DNA of 58,493 nucleotides from Bacteroidaceae bacterium (GCA_017503645.1 JAFVSR010000005.1:1-58493), one strand, 5' to 3'; positions 36,599 to 46,131 are shown, counted from the stretch's first letter. A program made the numbers and translations. Notes: generated by a model not told the origin, from the sequence alone.

Positions 36599-38116
36599 AT
36601 GGAGGAATTTGAATTGATTGCAAAAACCTTCCAGGGGCTGGAAGAGGTTTTGGCGAAGGAGTTGGTGGCACTTGGTGCCAATAATGTACAGATAGGCCGA
36701 CGTATGGTGTCGTTCACAGGCGATAAGGCGCTTATGTATAAGGCCAATTTCCATTTGAGAACGGCTGTGCGTATTCTTAAACCGATACTCCATTTCAAAG
36801 CATCCGATGCCGACCAGGTTTATAATGTGATAAAGAGCATTGAGTGGGAAAATTATCTTGATGCAAACTCCACTTTCTCGGTCGATTCTGTGGTATATAG
36901 CGATGTGTTCCGCCACTCGAAATTCGTGGCATATCGTGTAAAGGATGCCATTGCCGACTACTTCAATGAAAAGACCGGCCGCCGTCCGTCGGTGCGCCTC
37001 AATAACCCCGACCTCATTTTCCACATACACATAGCGCAGGAGGATTGTACACTCGCTTTCGATAGTTCGGGCGAGAGCCTTCATCGCCGCGGGTACCGCG
37101 TGGAGACCGGTGCCGCCCCCATTAACGAGGTGCTTGCTGCGGGCCTCATAATGCTCACAGGTTGGGATGGCGAGTGCGATTTTATCGATCCTATGTGCGG
37201 TTCCGGCACCCTGCCCATAGAGGCTGCTCTCATAGCCCGCAATATAGCCCCAGGTGTCTATCGCCAAGGTTATGCTTTTGAAAAATGGAGAGATTTCGAC
37301 AGCGACCTCTTCCGTTCAATCTACGAGGATGACTCCAATGAACGTGAATTCAACCACAAAATATATGGCTACGATGTGGATGGCCGTATGGTGGCTTGTG
37401 CCCGCAAGAATATCAAATCGGCTATGATGGGCGACATCATAGAGGTTGAGTGCCGCGATATAAAGGATTTTGTGCAGCCCGAAAAACGTGCCATAATGGT
37501 GGTTAACCCTCCTTATGGCGAGCGCCTTGTTTCCGACAAGCTGTTGCAGATATATGAGAATCTGGGCTCGCGCCTCAAACACGCCTTTCAGGGCAACGAG
37601 GCTTGGGTTATAAGCAGCAGCTACGACTGTTTCGACAAGATAGGCCTTAAGGCATCGGCGCGCATCCCTCTCTATAACGGTGACCTCGATTGCGAGTTCC
37701 GCAAGTTCGAGCTGTTCCAGGGTAAGTTCAAAGGATTCCGCGAAGAGGGCAACAGCCTTAAAAAGGATTTTGCTCCGCTCAAGCGCAAGTCGCGCCTCAC
37801 AGGGCTCGATGGCGAGCTGCGCCCCTCGCGCTCGCAGCGTGCGGCCGACGATTTCGCATCGCTCGAGAGCGATGAATCCAAACGTCGTCGCAGGGAGTTG
37901 GAGTCCTATTTCAACACCCGCACCGCTCAAAAGATAAAAAGAAAACAAAGTGCCGGAGCCACCGATGGCGCTCCCCGTGATAAGAAACGCGAATATCGCG
38001 GTGCAGCCCCTGCGCGTGGCGGTTATGCAGCGCGCAAGGGTGGTGCTCCTCGTGGAGCAGGTAATGGCGCTCGTGGTGCCGCGCCGCGCCGCAGAGGTCC
38101 CGAAAACAAGAAATAA
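36599..38116 (+). CDS. rlmL: THUMP-domain 23S rRNA guanine-N2 methyltransferase
   Basis: A 505-residue SAM-dependent RNA methyltransferase like the N-terminal half of E. coli RlmL (m2G2445). A THUMP RNA-binding domain (about 45-155) precedes the Rossmann fold with DPMCGSGTLPIEAA near 197-210 and the catalytic NPPYGERL near 302-309. The last 85 residues or so are a basic tail rich in Arg, Gly, Ala and Lys, absent from the shorter enzymes. It lacks the second (RlmK) domain. purD follows after 20 bases. Methylation target is inferred from the family. Confidence 0.88.
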   Translation: MEEFELIAKTFQGLEEVLAKELVALGANNVQIGRRMVSFTGDKALMYKANFHLRTAVRILKPILHFKASDADQVYNVIKSIEWENYLDANSTFSVDSVVYSDVFRHSKFVAYRVKDAIADYFNEKTGRRPSVRLNNPDLIFHIHIAQEDCTLAFDSSGESLHRRGYRVETGAAPINEVLAAGLIMLTGWDGECDFIDPMCGSGTLPIEAALIARNIAPGVYRQGYAFEKWRDFDSDLFRSIYEDDSNEREFNHKIYGYDVDGRMVACARKNIKSAMMGDIIEVECRDIKDFVQPEKRAIMVVNPPYGERLVSDKLLQIYENLGSRLKHAFQGNEAWVISSSYDCFDKIGLKASARIPLYNGDLDCEFRKFELFQGKFKGFREEGNSLKKDFAPLKRKSRLTGLDGELRPSRSQRAADDFASLESDESKRRRRELESYFNTRTAQKIKRKQSAGATDGAPRDKKREYRGAAPARGGYAARKGGAPRGAGNGARGAAPRRRGPENKK

Positions 38117-38136
38117 TAACTATCAAAGAATAATAT

Positions 38137-39405
38137 ATGAGAATATTGCTGTTAGGTAGCGGTGGCCGTGAACACGCGCTCGCTTGGAAAATATCACAAA
38201 GTCCCAAACTTGAGAAACTCTTTATTGCACCCGGCAATGCGGGAACATCTCAGGTAGGTGAAAATGTTAATATAAAGGTGTGCGATTTCGACGCCATTGC
38301 CACATTTGTTCTTGAGAACAAGGTGGATATGGTGGTTGTGGGCCCCGAAGATCCCCTGGTAAAGGGTGTGTATGACTATTTTGCAGGCGACGAAAGACTG
38401 CAGCACATCGCGGTCATAGGTCCCACCCGTGCAGCTGCCGAGCTCGAGGGCAGCAAATCCTTTGCCAAGGATTTTATGCAGCGCCACGGAATTCCCACAG
38501 CTGCATATCGTGCATTTACAGCCGCAGAAAAAGATGAGGCATACGCCTTCCTTGAGGGGTTGAAGGCTCCCTATGTGCTCAAAGCCGATGGCTTGTGCGC
38601 AGGTAAAGGTGTGCTCATCCTCTCGTCGCTCGAAGAGGCTAAAAAGAGCCTCGACGAGATGTTTGATGGTATGTTCGGCTCATCATCGGCTACTGTGGTC
38701 ATAGAGGAGTTCCTCGACGGCATTGAGTGCTCGGTGTTTGTGCTTACCGACGGCAAGGATTATGTAATCTTGCCCGAGGCCAAGGACTACAAGCGCATAG
38801 GCGAGGGCAATACAGGCCTTAACACCGGTGGTATGGGTTCAATATCGCCCGTTCCCTTTGCCACAGCCGACTGGATGAACAAGGTAGAGGATAGAATTAT
38901 ACGCCCTACGGTCGATGGTCTTGTTGCCGATGGCCTTCTTTACAAGGGTTTCATATTCTTCGGCCTCATAAACGTGGATGGCGAGCCTATGGTAATAGAG
39001 TACAACGTGCGTATGGGTGACCCCGAAACCGAGTCGGTGATGCTGCGTTTGAAGACCGACATCGTAGAACTCTTTGAGAAGGTTGCAGCAGGCACATTGG
39101 CCGCTACTTCAGTGGAGTTCGACGAGAGAACGGCTGTGTGTGTGATGCTTGTGTCGGGCGGTTATCCCGAGGCATACGACAAGGGCTTCGAAATGACAGG
39201 CTTCGAAAAGGTTCAGGACAGCATCCTGTTCCACGCGGGAACCACCGTCAAGGATGGCAAAGTGGTTACAGCGGGTGGCCGTGTTATTGCAGCCTGCTCC
39301 TATGGTGCCAACCGTGCCGAGGCTCTGGAGAAATCCTTCCGTGCGGCCAATGCAATAGAGTTTGAGAAAAAATATTTCAGAGGAGATATAGGCTTTGACT
39401 TATAA
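38137..39405 (+). CDS. purD: Phosphoribosylamine-glycine ligase
   Basis: A 422-residue ATP-grasp enzyme that joins glycine to phosphoribosylamine in purine synthesis. It begins [17 protein letters not shown] as PurD proteins do; the ATP-grasp part shows [12 protein letters not shown] near 147-158, the [12 protein letters not shown] stretch near 224-235 and [11 protein letters not shown] near 287-297. Length is normal. The next gene starts inside its last 11 bases. No other pur gene is adjacent. Confidence 0.96.
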   Translation: MRILLLGSGGREHALAWKISQSPKLEKLFIAPGNAGTSQVGENVNIKVCDFDAIATFVLENKVDMVVVGPEDPLVKGVYDYFAGDERLQHIAVIGPTRAAAELEGSKSFAKDFMQRHGIPTAAYRAFTAAEKDEAYAFLEGLKAPYVLKADGLCAGKGVLILSSLEEAKKSLDEMFDGMFGSSSATVVIEEFLDGIECSVFVLTDGKDYVILPEAKDYKRIGEGNTGLNTGGMGSISPVPFATADWMNKVEDRIIRPTVDGLVADGLLYKGFIFFGLINVDGEPMVIEYNVRMGDPETESVMLRLKTDIVELFEKVAAGTLAATSVEFDERTAVCVMLVSGGYPEAYDKGFEMTGFEKVQDSILFHAGTTVKDGKVVTAGGRVIAACSYGANRAEALEKSFRAANAIEFEKKYFRGDIGFDL

Positions 39406-40369
39406 TAATACGTTACAAGGGCGCTTTGTTGCCGCAGGCTACCCTGCGGTAGCAATGCTCTTTGCATCGTTGCTTCTGTGGGTTGCAGGCTACCTGTTTT
39501 CATTGGGTGGCGACTGTGCCATTTTGGCATCGCTTGGGCTCGATTTCATTGGCGATGCCCTCTCCCGCGTGGTGTCGTTGCTCTCTTATGTATGTGCGGC
39601 ATTCTTGCTTGGTCACATTTATATATTTGAGCGCAGGGTACCCTTTCTGCTTCATATATTCTTGTGGCTGGTATCGGTGCAGATGCTCCTGCACCCCGAC
39701 ATTATTGTGGCGGCGGCACTCCTTTTCTTCCTTATTGCAGTGGCGCAACTGCTATCTTGCAGTATGTGCGAGGGACAGGAACAATCGCTCTATTGTGCTT
39801 TTGCAATTTTGTCCTTTTCATCGCTGTTTTTACTGCAATTTGCCTATCTGCTGCCGCTTTTTATTGCCTATCTTTGGGTGGGTAATATCTTTAGTATAAA
39901 GAATCTGTTTGCCGCCTTGCTTGGCGTGGCAACGCCCTATTGGTTGCTGTTTGGCACGTTGTTTGTATTCCCCTCGCTCGATGCCCCTTTGATACCGCTG
40001 AAACTGGGAGTACTCAACATATTAACCCCTGCTGCAATCTCTTTTTCTCTGCAAGAGTGGGTTACATTGGCAATGGAACTGTTGGTGCTGGTTGTTGCCG
40101 TGTCGACATTCTTTGCATCCTCATTGCCTGCAAAGCCGCTTTTGCGCCGTCGCCTTGTGTTTCTCTTTGTGCTCAACGCTTTTTTGTTGATTATGCCGTT
40201 TGTCGTGCCGCAGGACTATGCATTGCTGCTTGCCTGGCGTCTGCCCCTGGATGCAGTGATGGTTGCTTATGTGCTTTCGATAAAGCTAACCCGTTTGTCG
40301 AATATATATTTTATTGTTCTTAACATATTGTGGCTTGTGATAGCTCTCCTTTGCCTATGGAATATATAA
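39395..40369 (+). CDS. Multi-pass membrane protein of unknown function
   Basis: A 324-residue protein with about nine or ten hydrophobic segments over its whole length and short loops. I recognise no catalytic motif. Translation probably begins at a TTG (39395) inside the end of purD, with AGGAG about 11 bases upstream; the first in-frame ATG would cut off 20 residues. It overlaps the following yqaA-like gene by 13 bases, so the three genes purD, this one and the next form a coupled operon. A transporter or envelope role is possible, not shown. Confidence 0.75.
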   Translation: MTYNNTLQGRFVAAGYPAVAMLFASLLLWVAGYLFSLGGDCAILASLGLDFIGDALSRVVSLLSYVCAAFLLGHIYIFERRVPFLLHIFLWLVSVQMLLHPDIIVAAALLFFLIAVAQLLSCSMCEGQEQSLYCAFAILSFSSLFLLQFAYLLPLFIAYLWVGNIFSIKNLFAALLGVATPYWLLFGTLFVFPSLDAPLIPLKLGVLNILTPAAISFSLQEWVTLAMELLVLVVAVSTFFASSLPAKPLLRRRLVFLFVLNAFLLIMPFVVPQDYALLLAWRLPLDAVMVAYVLSIKLTRLSNIYFIVLNILWLVIALLCLWNI

Positions 40370-40821
40370 TAAATTTCTTTTCGGAGTATGGATATTGGGG
40401 TATGGGAATATTGGCCTTTTTGTCGGGTTCCATCGTGCCTATAACCAGCGAGGTGCTGTTGGTGCTTTTCCTCAGCCTTGGGCTTAATGCCGTGGCGCTC
40501 ACTCTTGTGGCCACGTTGGGCAATACTCTTGGCGGTGTCACCTGCTTCTTTCTGGGTATGCTTGCCAACAAGGAGAGGGTGGTGAAGATGTTCAAACTGA
40601 CGCCGCGCCGTATGCAGCGTGCCGATAGGATAATACAGAAATATGGCTATTGGGCGGCACTTATCTCCTTTGTGCCGGTTTTGGGTGAAACGTTGCTTGT
40701 GCTTCTTGGAATTATGCGTGTGTCGTGGTGGAAGGTTGCCTTTGTTATGGCAGTGGGCAAGCTCATTCGTTATAGCTTCATCACAATATCATATACAAGT
40801 GTAATGCAAGCCATCGATTAA
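40357..40821 (+). CDS. yqaA: YqaA-type small DedA/VTT membrane protein
   Basis: A 154-residue integral membrane protein of the SNARE-associated/VTT (DedA-related) family, close to E. coli YqaA. It has four or so membrane segments and the family's re-entrant loop region (FLSGSIVPITSE near 20-31, and FVPVLGETLLVLLG near 107-120). DedA-type proteins are linked to lipid-carrier flipping and membrane potential; the role of YqaA itself is unsettled. The ATG at 40357, overlapping the previous gene, gives the expected N-terminus [12 protein letters not shown]. Confidence 0.85.
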   Translation: MEYIINFFSEYGYWGMGILAFLSGSIVPITSEVLLVLFLSLGLNAVALTLVATLGNTLGGVTCFFLGMLANKERVVKMFKLTPRRMQRADRIIQKYGYWAALISFVPVLGETLLVLLGIMRVSWWKVAFVMAVGKLIRYSFITISYTSVMQAID

Positions 40822-40838
40822 GAAGGCTTGCATTTTTT
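40803..40838 (+). terminator. Terminator of the purD operon
   Basis: AATGCAAGCC (40803-40812) pairs with GGCTTGCATT (40825-40834), with six T residues at 40833-40838. The stem's left arm lies inside the coding end of yqaA. Confidence 0.85.
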
Positions 40839-41613
40839 AGTACGATGCGCTTGCTTTGATACCCTCTCTCCTTAGTAACTCTACAATGCGGTCGAGCTCC
40901 TCGTGGGTGGCCTTTTCAAGCCCCTCTGTGGGTGTTTCGCGGTCTATGGTATATATCATTACCTCGCGCGGTGCTATCTCTTTTACAGCGGCAATCCACG
41001 GCAGCACATATTCGTCGCCTGTGTTGTTCACATCAATGCCATTGGCGATGCCCTTCATAAACATCGTTTGTATGACGGCTTGTCCGTTAAATGCCTTCAT
41101 CCTCTCGATGATGGCAGCGAGGTCGTAGCTGCCTGTGGGGCGGTCTATGTTTTGGATATATTCCGGGTTTACGGTGTCGAGTTTTACAATATTGTTGTCA
41201 ATGAGCTTCAGGGCATCGAATACCTTGTCGCGTGTGATTAGTGTGGCGTTGGTGAGCACACTCACTTTGGCATTGGGGCAGAATTTGTTGCGCAAGGCTA
41301 TGGTGTCGGCAATAATCTCGGGGAATTGCGGGTGAATGGTGGGTTCGCCGTTACCGGCAAAGGTCAGCACGTCGGGCCTCACTCCCCCGGCCTGCATCTC
41401 GTTCAACTTCTTTTCGAGCGCTGTGGATACCTCCTCGCGTGTGGGCAGCGGCTTGTGGCTGCGACGTGTGGCATTGAGGCCGCACTCGCAATAAATGCAG
41501 TCGAAGGTGCATACCTTGCCATCGTCGGGCAACAGATTTATTCCCAGCGATATTCCTAAACGACGGCTCTGTACGGGGCCGAATATTGGCGAGGGGTATA
41601 TGATGGTAGCCAT
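40837..41613 (-). CDS. Radical SAM protein
   Basis: A 258-residue radical S-adenosylmethionine enzyme. The 4Fe-4S ligands are Cys35, Cys39 and Cys42 in CTFDCIYC, followed by a (beta/alpha) partial barrel with FAGNGEPT near 89-96 (the GGE-like SAM motif). It is about the size of the small stand-alone radical SAM proteins of Bacteroidota, often annotated as wyosine-type or unassigned. The substrate is unknown. It is the last gene of the argS-rnhA unit, 39 bases after rnhA. Confidence 0.85.
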   Translation of the reverse strand: MATIIYPSPIFGPVQSRRLGISLGINLLPDDGKVCTFDCIYCECGLNATRRSHKPLPTREEVSTALEKKLNEMQAGGVRPDVLTFAGNGEPTIHPQFPEIIADTIALRNKFCPNAKVSVLTNATLITRDKVFDALKLIDNNIVKLDTVNPEYIQNIDRPTGSYDLAAIIERMKAFNGQAVIQTMFMKGIANGIDVNNTGDEYVLPWIAAVKEIAPREVMIYTIDRETPTEGLEKATHEELDRIVELLRREGIKASASY

Positions 41614-41652
41614 AATTTCTTTATGATATTTGCTTGTTAAACAATAGACTCT

Positions 41653-42273
41653 CTATTTTCGGCCAAAGTCGGCGGGGATTTCGCCCCATTCGCTTGTTTC
41701 CCATTTTATTATGTGGTTCGGGTAACTGTTGCTGTGCAACCATTTTTCGGCCCTTTCAATGAGTGTGAACAACTCCTCGGTTTCGGCAGTTCGTGGCAGT
41801 TTGGTTTTGCAACGGCGCTGCTTTACCCACAGTATGGCATTACGGCTGTCGCTGTATATGGGCATATTGCTCCCCTTTTGCTTAAGCAGGGCAAGTGCGT
41901 GCACAATGGCAAGGAACTCGCCTATGTTGTTTGTGCCATATACGGGCCCAAAGTGAAACACCACCTGCTGTGTTGCAAGGTACACCCCACGATACTCCAT
42001 CTGTCCGGGGTTGCCGCTGCAGGCTGCATCCACGGCAAGGGCATCGCGGTGTATGTTTGCAGGAATCTCCTTTTTATCGGTATTTTTCGGTGCATTAGCC
42101 CCTATGTATAGCTGTGGCTGCGAACTATAGGCGCGCTCGGCTTCGGGCAGTGTGGCAAACGACTTGTACAGCGCCTGCTTCACCCCCTTTATTTGTGCCT
42201 GACACTCTTCCCAGGAATCATAGATTCCCGGGTTGAGCCCGTTCCACACCACATAGTACCGTTGCTTTGCCAT
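41653..42273 (-). CDS. rnhA: Ribonuclease H with viroplasmin domain
   Basis: A 206-residue RNase H1-type nuclease removing RNA from RNA-DNA hybrids. The N-terminal viroplasmin/hybrid-binding domain (about 3-48, with YYVVWNGLNPGIYDSWEEC) precedes the RNase H fold with acidic residues Asp82, Glu119, Asp142 and a last Asp202. This is the usual eukaryote-like architecture in Bacteroidota. Its first base overlaps the last base of argS, so its translation is probably coupled to that gene. Confidence 0.93.
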   Translation of the reverse strand: MAKQRYYVVWNGLNPGIYDSWEECQAQIKGVKQALYKSFATLPEAERAYSSQPQLYIGANAPKNTDKKEIPANIHRDALAVDAACSGNPGQMEYRGVYLATQQVVFHFGPVYGTNNIGEFLAIVHALALLKQKGSNMPIYSDSRNAILWVKQRRCKTKLPRTAETEELFTLIERAEKWLHSNSYPNHIIKWETSEWGEIPADFGRK

Positions 42274-44063
42274 TACATTCTTTCGGGAACCTCAATACCC
42301 AACAGGTTCATAGCTGTTTTAATTACCTTGCCCACGTTGCGTGTAAGCAGTATGCGGAACGCTTTTGTGGCGGCATCCTCCTCGCGCAGAATGCTGTAGT
42401 CGTGATAGAACTGGTTGTACTCCTTTGCAAGGTCGTATGCATAGTTGGCTATGCCCGACGGCGAGTAGTCTGTTCCTGCCTGGCGCACCACGGCGGGGAA
42501 ATCGTTGAGCAGGCGTATGATGGCACACTCCTTCTCGCTGATGCTTACGGGTGTGGCTGTGTCGCAGTTTACACCGGCCTCGGCGGCCTTGCGCTCAATG
42601 GAGCGTGTGCGGGCATATGTGTATTGGATGAACGGGCCTGTGTTGCCGTTGAAATCGATAGATTCTTTGGGGTTGAAAAGCATATTCTTGCGGGCATCAA
42701 CCTTGAGCATAAAATATTTGAGCGCGCCCAAGCCTATTATGCGGTAAATCTCGGCAGCCTCCTCCTCGGTGAGCCCACTGAGCTTGCCGCCAAGCTCTTC
42801 CGATGTTTCGCGTGCGGTCTTTATCATCTCGTCCATAAGGTCGTCGGCATCCACCACGGTGCCTTCGCGGCTCTTCATCTTGCCCTCGGGGAGTTCCACC
42901 ATACCATATGAGAAGTGTACAAGACCTTTGCCCCAGGCAAATCCCAATTTGTCGAGTAGCAGCGAGAGTACCTGGAAGTGGTAGTTCTGCTCGTTACCCA
43001 CAACATATACCATCTTGTCGATGGGGTAGTCGCGGAAACGTAATTGTGCTGTACCAATGTCCTGTGTCATATATACCGATGTTCCATCGCTGCGCAGCAG
43101 CAGTTTTTCGTCGAGCCCGTCGGCGGTGAGGTCGGCCCACACGGAATTGTCGTCGCGGCGATAGAAAATTCCCTTTTCCAAGCCGCCGAGCACGGTCTCC
43201 TTGCCCTCGAGGTATGTGTCCGATTCGTAGTATATCTTATCGAAATCCACGCCCAAACGCTTGTATGTTTTGTCAAATCCTTCATATACCCAGCCGTTCA
43301 TTGTGCTCCATAAGTTGCGCACCTCACTGTCGCCGGCCTCCCATTTTACGAGCATCTCGCGGGCTTCGGCCATCAGGGGCGATGCCGCCTCGGCCTCTTC
43401 CTTGCTCATTCCTTTTTCCATAAGCTCCTGCAACTCAGCCTTATAGTGCTTGTCGAATGCTACATAGTAGTCGCCAATGAGGTGGTCTCCCTTCTTGCCG
43501 CTGCTTGCGGGTGTTTCGCCGTTGCCCCACTTTTGCCAGGCAAGCATCGATTTGCATATGTGTATGCCACGGTCGTTTACAATGTTGGTCTTTACCACCT
43601 TGTTGCCGTTTGCGGCAATGATATTCGAAAGGGCATATCCGAGCAGGTTGTTGCGTATGTGCCCCAGGTGGAGCGGCTTGTTGGTGTTAGGCGATGAGTA
43701 CTCAACCATCACGAGCGGCGACTTCTCGTCGGCCTTTGTTGTGCCCCATTCCGGTGTGTTGTCTATTGTCTGCAACAGTTCAATCCAGTACGAAGGTGCT
43801 ATGCTCAGGTTCAAAAAGCCCTTTATCACATTGAAACCGGCCACCAAAGGCTGTGTGGCTGCTATCTTCTCGCCTATCTCCTGTGCGGTCTCTTCGGGGC
43901 GTTTTTTTGACATCTGCAGGAAGGGGAACACCACAAGTGTGAAATCTCCTTCAAACTCCTTACGGGTTTTTTGCAACTGCACCTTCTCGGCGGCAATTTC
44001 CTGGCCATACAGCTCCTTTATGGCTGCAATGACACTCTCGTTCAAAATTGTTTCGATATTCAT
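42273..44063 (-). CDS. argS: Arginyl-tRNA synthetase
   Basis: A 596-residue class I synthetase for tRNA-Arg. An Add-1 domain at the N-terminus (about 1-110) precedes the catalytic core with the HIGH-type motif HLGH in NKPLHLGHIRNN (about 132-143), the KMSKS counterpart KMKSREGT (near 390), and an all-helical DALR anticodon-binding domain (about 475-596). Length and domain order are normal. It is the first gene of a three-gene minus-strand operon and is divergent from the rhomboid pair. Confidence 0.96.
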   Translation of the reverse strand: MNIETILNESVIAAIKELYGQEIAAEKVQLQKTRKEFEGDFTLVVFPFLQMSKKRPEETAQEIGEKIAATQPLVAGFNVIKGFLNLSIAPSYWIELLQTIDNTPEWGTTKADEKSPLVMVEYSSPNTNKPLHLGHIRNNLLGYALSNIIAANGNKVVKTNIVNDRGIHICKSMLAWQKWGNGETPASSGKKGDHLIGDYYVAFDKHYKAELQELMEKGMSKEEAEAASPLMAEAREMLVKWEAGDSEVRNLWSTMNGWVYEGFDKTYKRLGVDFDKIYYESDTYLEGKETVLGGLEKGIFYRRDDNSVWADLTADGLDEKLLLRSDGTSVYMTQDIGTAQLRFRDYPIDKMVYVVGNEQNYHFQVLSLLLDKLGFAWGKGLVHFSYGMVELPEGKMKSREGTVVDADDLMDEMIKTARETSEELGGKLSGLTEEEAAEIYRIIGLGALKYFMLKVDARKNMLFNPKESIDFNGNTGPFIQYTYARTRSIERKAAEAGVNCDTATPVSISEKECAIIRLLNDFPAVVRQAGTDYSPSGIANYAYDLAKEYNQFYHDYSILREEDAATKAFRILLTRNVGKVIKTAMNLLGIEVPERM

Positions 44064-44131
44064 TGTTTAATGTTTTGGTTCTGTTTTTGGTAAATCCCCC
44101 ACTATGCGAGGGGATGATTGCAAATTCTGCG

Positions 44132-44139
44132 CGAAGATA
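44132..44139 (-). promoter_or_regulatory. Promoter -7 box of argS operon
   Basis: The complement reads TATCTTCG, about 70 bases before the argS start. No good -33 element. Confidence 0.5.
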
Positions 44140-44297
44140 CAAAAATATATGCGATTTCCGCTCCCCGCGCTTGCGCAAAATGCGTGCGCGCGGGTATTTT
44201 TATCATTACATAAAGTGAATTACGGTTAAATAAAGTAAAAAATGGGGGCGCTATGCCTCTTTATCGTCATTTAGGCGGCTGTGCCTCTTTTTTCTCA

Positions 44298-44329
44298 TTT
44301 GTTTCTGTCGGCAGTTTGTATTATCTTCG
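44298..44329 (+). promoter_or_regulatory. Promoter of the rhomboid operon
   Basis: TTTG at 44298-44301, 20 bases, TATCTTCG at 44322-44329. Start near 44336, only about 18 bases before the ATG. Confidence 0.7.
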
Positions 44330-44353
44330 CGCTGTTTTTCAAAAAAGTAAGAA

Positions 44354-45037
44354 ATGAATCAATTACCGGTAGTAACCAAGAATCTTATAGCGATTAACGT
44401 GCTGATGTTTCTCGCGCTTCTCGCGGCCGAAAAGTATGGCATCGACCTCAATGATTATTTGGGGCTGCATCTTTTTCTGGCGGGCGATTTTCATCCCTAT
44501 CAGCTTGTTACATATATGTTTATGCACGGTGGCTTCACCCACTTGTTTTTCAATATGTTTGCCCTTTATATGTTTGGCGGATTGTTGGAACGTGTATGGG
44601 GGCCCAAGCGCTTTCTCATATACTATTTCGTAACGGGTATAGGTGCAGCCGTCATTCAGGAGCTGGTGCAGTATGGCTACTATGCGGTCTATCTCTCGCC
44701 CTATGAATATGTGCGCTTTGCCACCGATGCACTCGTTCCTATGTCGCAGTATCTGAATATGTGGAACACCGTGGGTGCCTCGGGTGCCGTGTATGGCATT
44801 CTGCTGGCATTTGCAATGATGTTCCCCAACGAGCGTATGTTTGTCATTCCTTTCCCCTTCCCCATAAAGGCAAAATATTTTGTAATAATATTCTGTGTTT
44901 TGGAGTTGTTGCTTGGCTTGAGCAACAATGCGGGCGACAATGTGGCGCATTTCGCACATTTGGGCGGTATGCTTTTTGGCTTTCTGCTCATTCTCTATTG
45001 GCGTAAAAACGGTAAAATTAGCGGGCCCTATGTTTAA
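44354..45037 (+). CDS. Rhomboid intramembrane serine protease (first)
   Basis: A 227-residue rhomboid protease with six membrane segments. The catalytic dyad is Ser143 in GASGAVYG and His202 in AHFAHLGG; the L1 loop carries the GGLLERVWG turn and HGGFTHLFFNM gives the conserved His-Asn region. All key residues are present, so it should be active on membrane-anchored substrates. The second rhomboid begins within its last eight bases. Substrates are unknown. Confidence 0.92.
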   Translation: MNQLPVVTKNLIAINVLMFLALLAAEKYGIDLNDYLGLHLFLAGDFHPYQLVTYMFMHGGFTHLFFNMFALYMFGGLLERVWGPKRFLIYYFVTGIGAAVIQELVQYGYYAVYLSPYEYVRFATDALVPMSQYLNMWNTVGASGAVYGILLAFAMMFPNERMFVIPFPFPIKAKYFVIIFCVLELLLGLSNNAGDNVAHFAHLGGMLFGFLLILYWRKNGKISGPYV

Positions 45038-45920
45038 GAATATATATCAGAAATTTTGTAACGAAAATATCGTTGGCCGCTTCATTTATATAAACGTTGC
45101 GGTGTACATAATCGTCGCTTTCATCGGGGTTTTTGCCACACTTTTCGAGGTTGGCTACAAGGTGGAGGCCTTTATGCATTGGTTCGAGTTGCCCGCCTCT
45201 TTCGAGCGCTTCATATACCAGCCGTGGACACTGCTCTCCTATATGTTTCTGCACGAAAGAATTATGCACATCTTGTGGAATATGCTGGCGCTTTACGGTT
45301 TTGGGCGCATATTCCTCTCGTTCTTCTCGGTGCGCCATTTTGTAGGGGTGTATCTTTTTGGCGGTATAATGGGCGGCCTTTTCTTTATGGTTGCCTATAA
45401 TATATTCCCCCATTTTGCCGGTATAGTGGAGAATGCCTATCTCATAGGCGCATCGGCGTCGGTGCTTGCTGTTGTAGTGGCATCGGCTGTGCGCAGCCCC
45501 AATTATGTGGTAAATGTGGTGCTGCTGGGCTCTATGAGGCTTGTTACCATTGCTGTGATAACTGTTGTTGTGTCGCTGTTGCTGCTGGCGTCGGAAAATG
45601 CCGGAGGCAATTTTGCCCATCTTGGCGGTGCTTTTGCCGGTTGGCTGTTTGCTTTTATGCTTGGCAAGGGCAAGGATGTCACCTCGCTCATAAACAAGGT
45701 GATAGACTATTTTGCAACCCTTTTCAAACGTCGCCCTTCGGCCGCTAAGGCTAAATTTACATATCAGAAAGGCGGCCGTGCGGCCGATTACGAGTACAAT
45801 GCCCGTAAAAAAGAGAACGAGGCCGAAATAGATAAAATTCTGGAGAAGGTGAAGGCCGGCGGTTATTCCTCACTCACCGAGGAGGAGAAGAAACGCCTGT
45901 TCGAGGCTTCGCAAAAGTGA
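45030..45920 (+). CDS. Rhomboid intramembrane serine protease (second)
   Basis: A 296-residue rhomboid protease. The dyad is Ser142 in GASASVLA and His197 in NFAHLGG; an HERIMHILWNM region matches the usual His-Asn motif. After six membrane segments comes a cytoplasmic tail of about 80 residues, charged and helical, that the first rhomboid lacks. The frame is open upstream to 44928, inside the first rhomboid gene, but the ATG at 45030 (overlap of 8 bases) gives a normal N-terminus. It ends before the long repeat copy. Confidence 0.9.
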   Translation: MFKNIYQKFCNENIVGRFIYINVAVYIIVAFIGVFATLFEVGYKVEAFMHWFELPASFERFIYQPWTLLSYMFLHERIMHILWNMLALYGFGRIFLSFFSVRHFVGVYLFGGIMGGLFFMVAYNIFPHFAGIVENAYLIGASASVLAVVVASAVRSPNYVVNVVLLGSMRLVTIAVITVVVSLLLLASENAGGNFAHLGGAFAGWLFAFMLGKGKDVTSLINKVIDYFATLFKRRPSAAKAKFTYQKGGRAADYEYNARKKENEAEIDKILEKVKAGGYSSLTEEEKKRLFEASQK

Positions 45921-45943
45921 TGTTTGCAATCCTGTAAGTACCC

Positions 45944-46131
45944 GAAGATGACTAAAAAGTGTATTTGGTTCCCCAAATTTGGCTTCACTCGCAGTAAAAC
46001 ATTAAAGTAAACTTTATGTTTTGCTCGTTTGCACAAATTTTTTGCGTTACGCTTGCCTTCAAAATCCTCATTTACGCTTAGTAAACTGCGGTTTTTCAGG
46101 CTGCGCAAGCCTTAAACTACATCTTTTTATT
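45944..46131. repeat. Dispersed intergenic repeat, long form
   Basis: Starts with the same GATGACTAAAAAGTGTATTT as copy one (45947-45966). It then carries an insert of about 70 bases that includes the module CACTCGC...TAAAGTAAACTTTA...TGCTCGTTTG (45986-46031), shared with 36419-36466, and ends with the 93-base part identical but for one base to 10494-10586. It sits right after a gene stop, as copy one does, and accounts for most of the 390-base gap before secDF. Confidence 0.8.

Larger units (their letters stand above)
44064..44353. other. Divergent intergenic region argS / rhomboid
   Basis: 290 bases without a gene. It holds a leftward TATCTTCG box for argS, a rightward promoter for the rhomboid genes, and a GC-rich hairpin (44164-44194: CCCGCGC with GCGCGGG, plus inner CGCA/TGCG) followed by TATTTTTA. 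The hairpin may insulate the two units. Confidence 0.6.
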
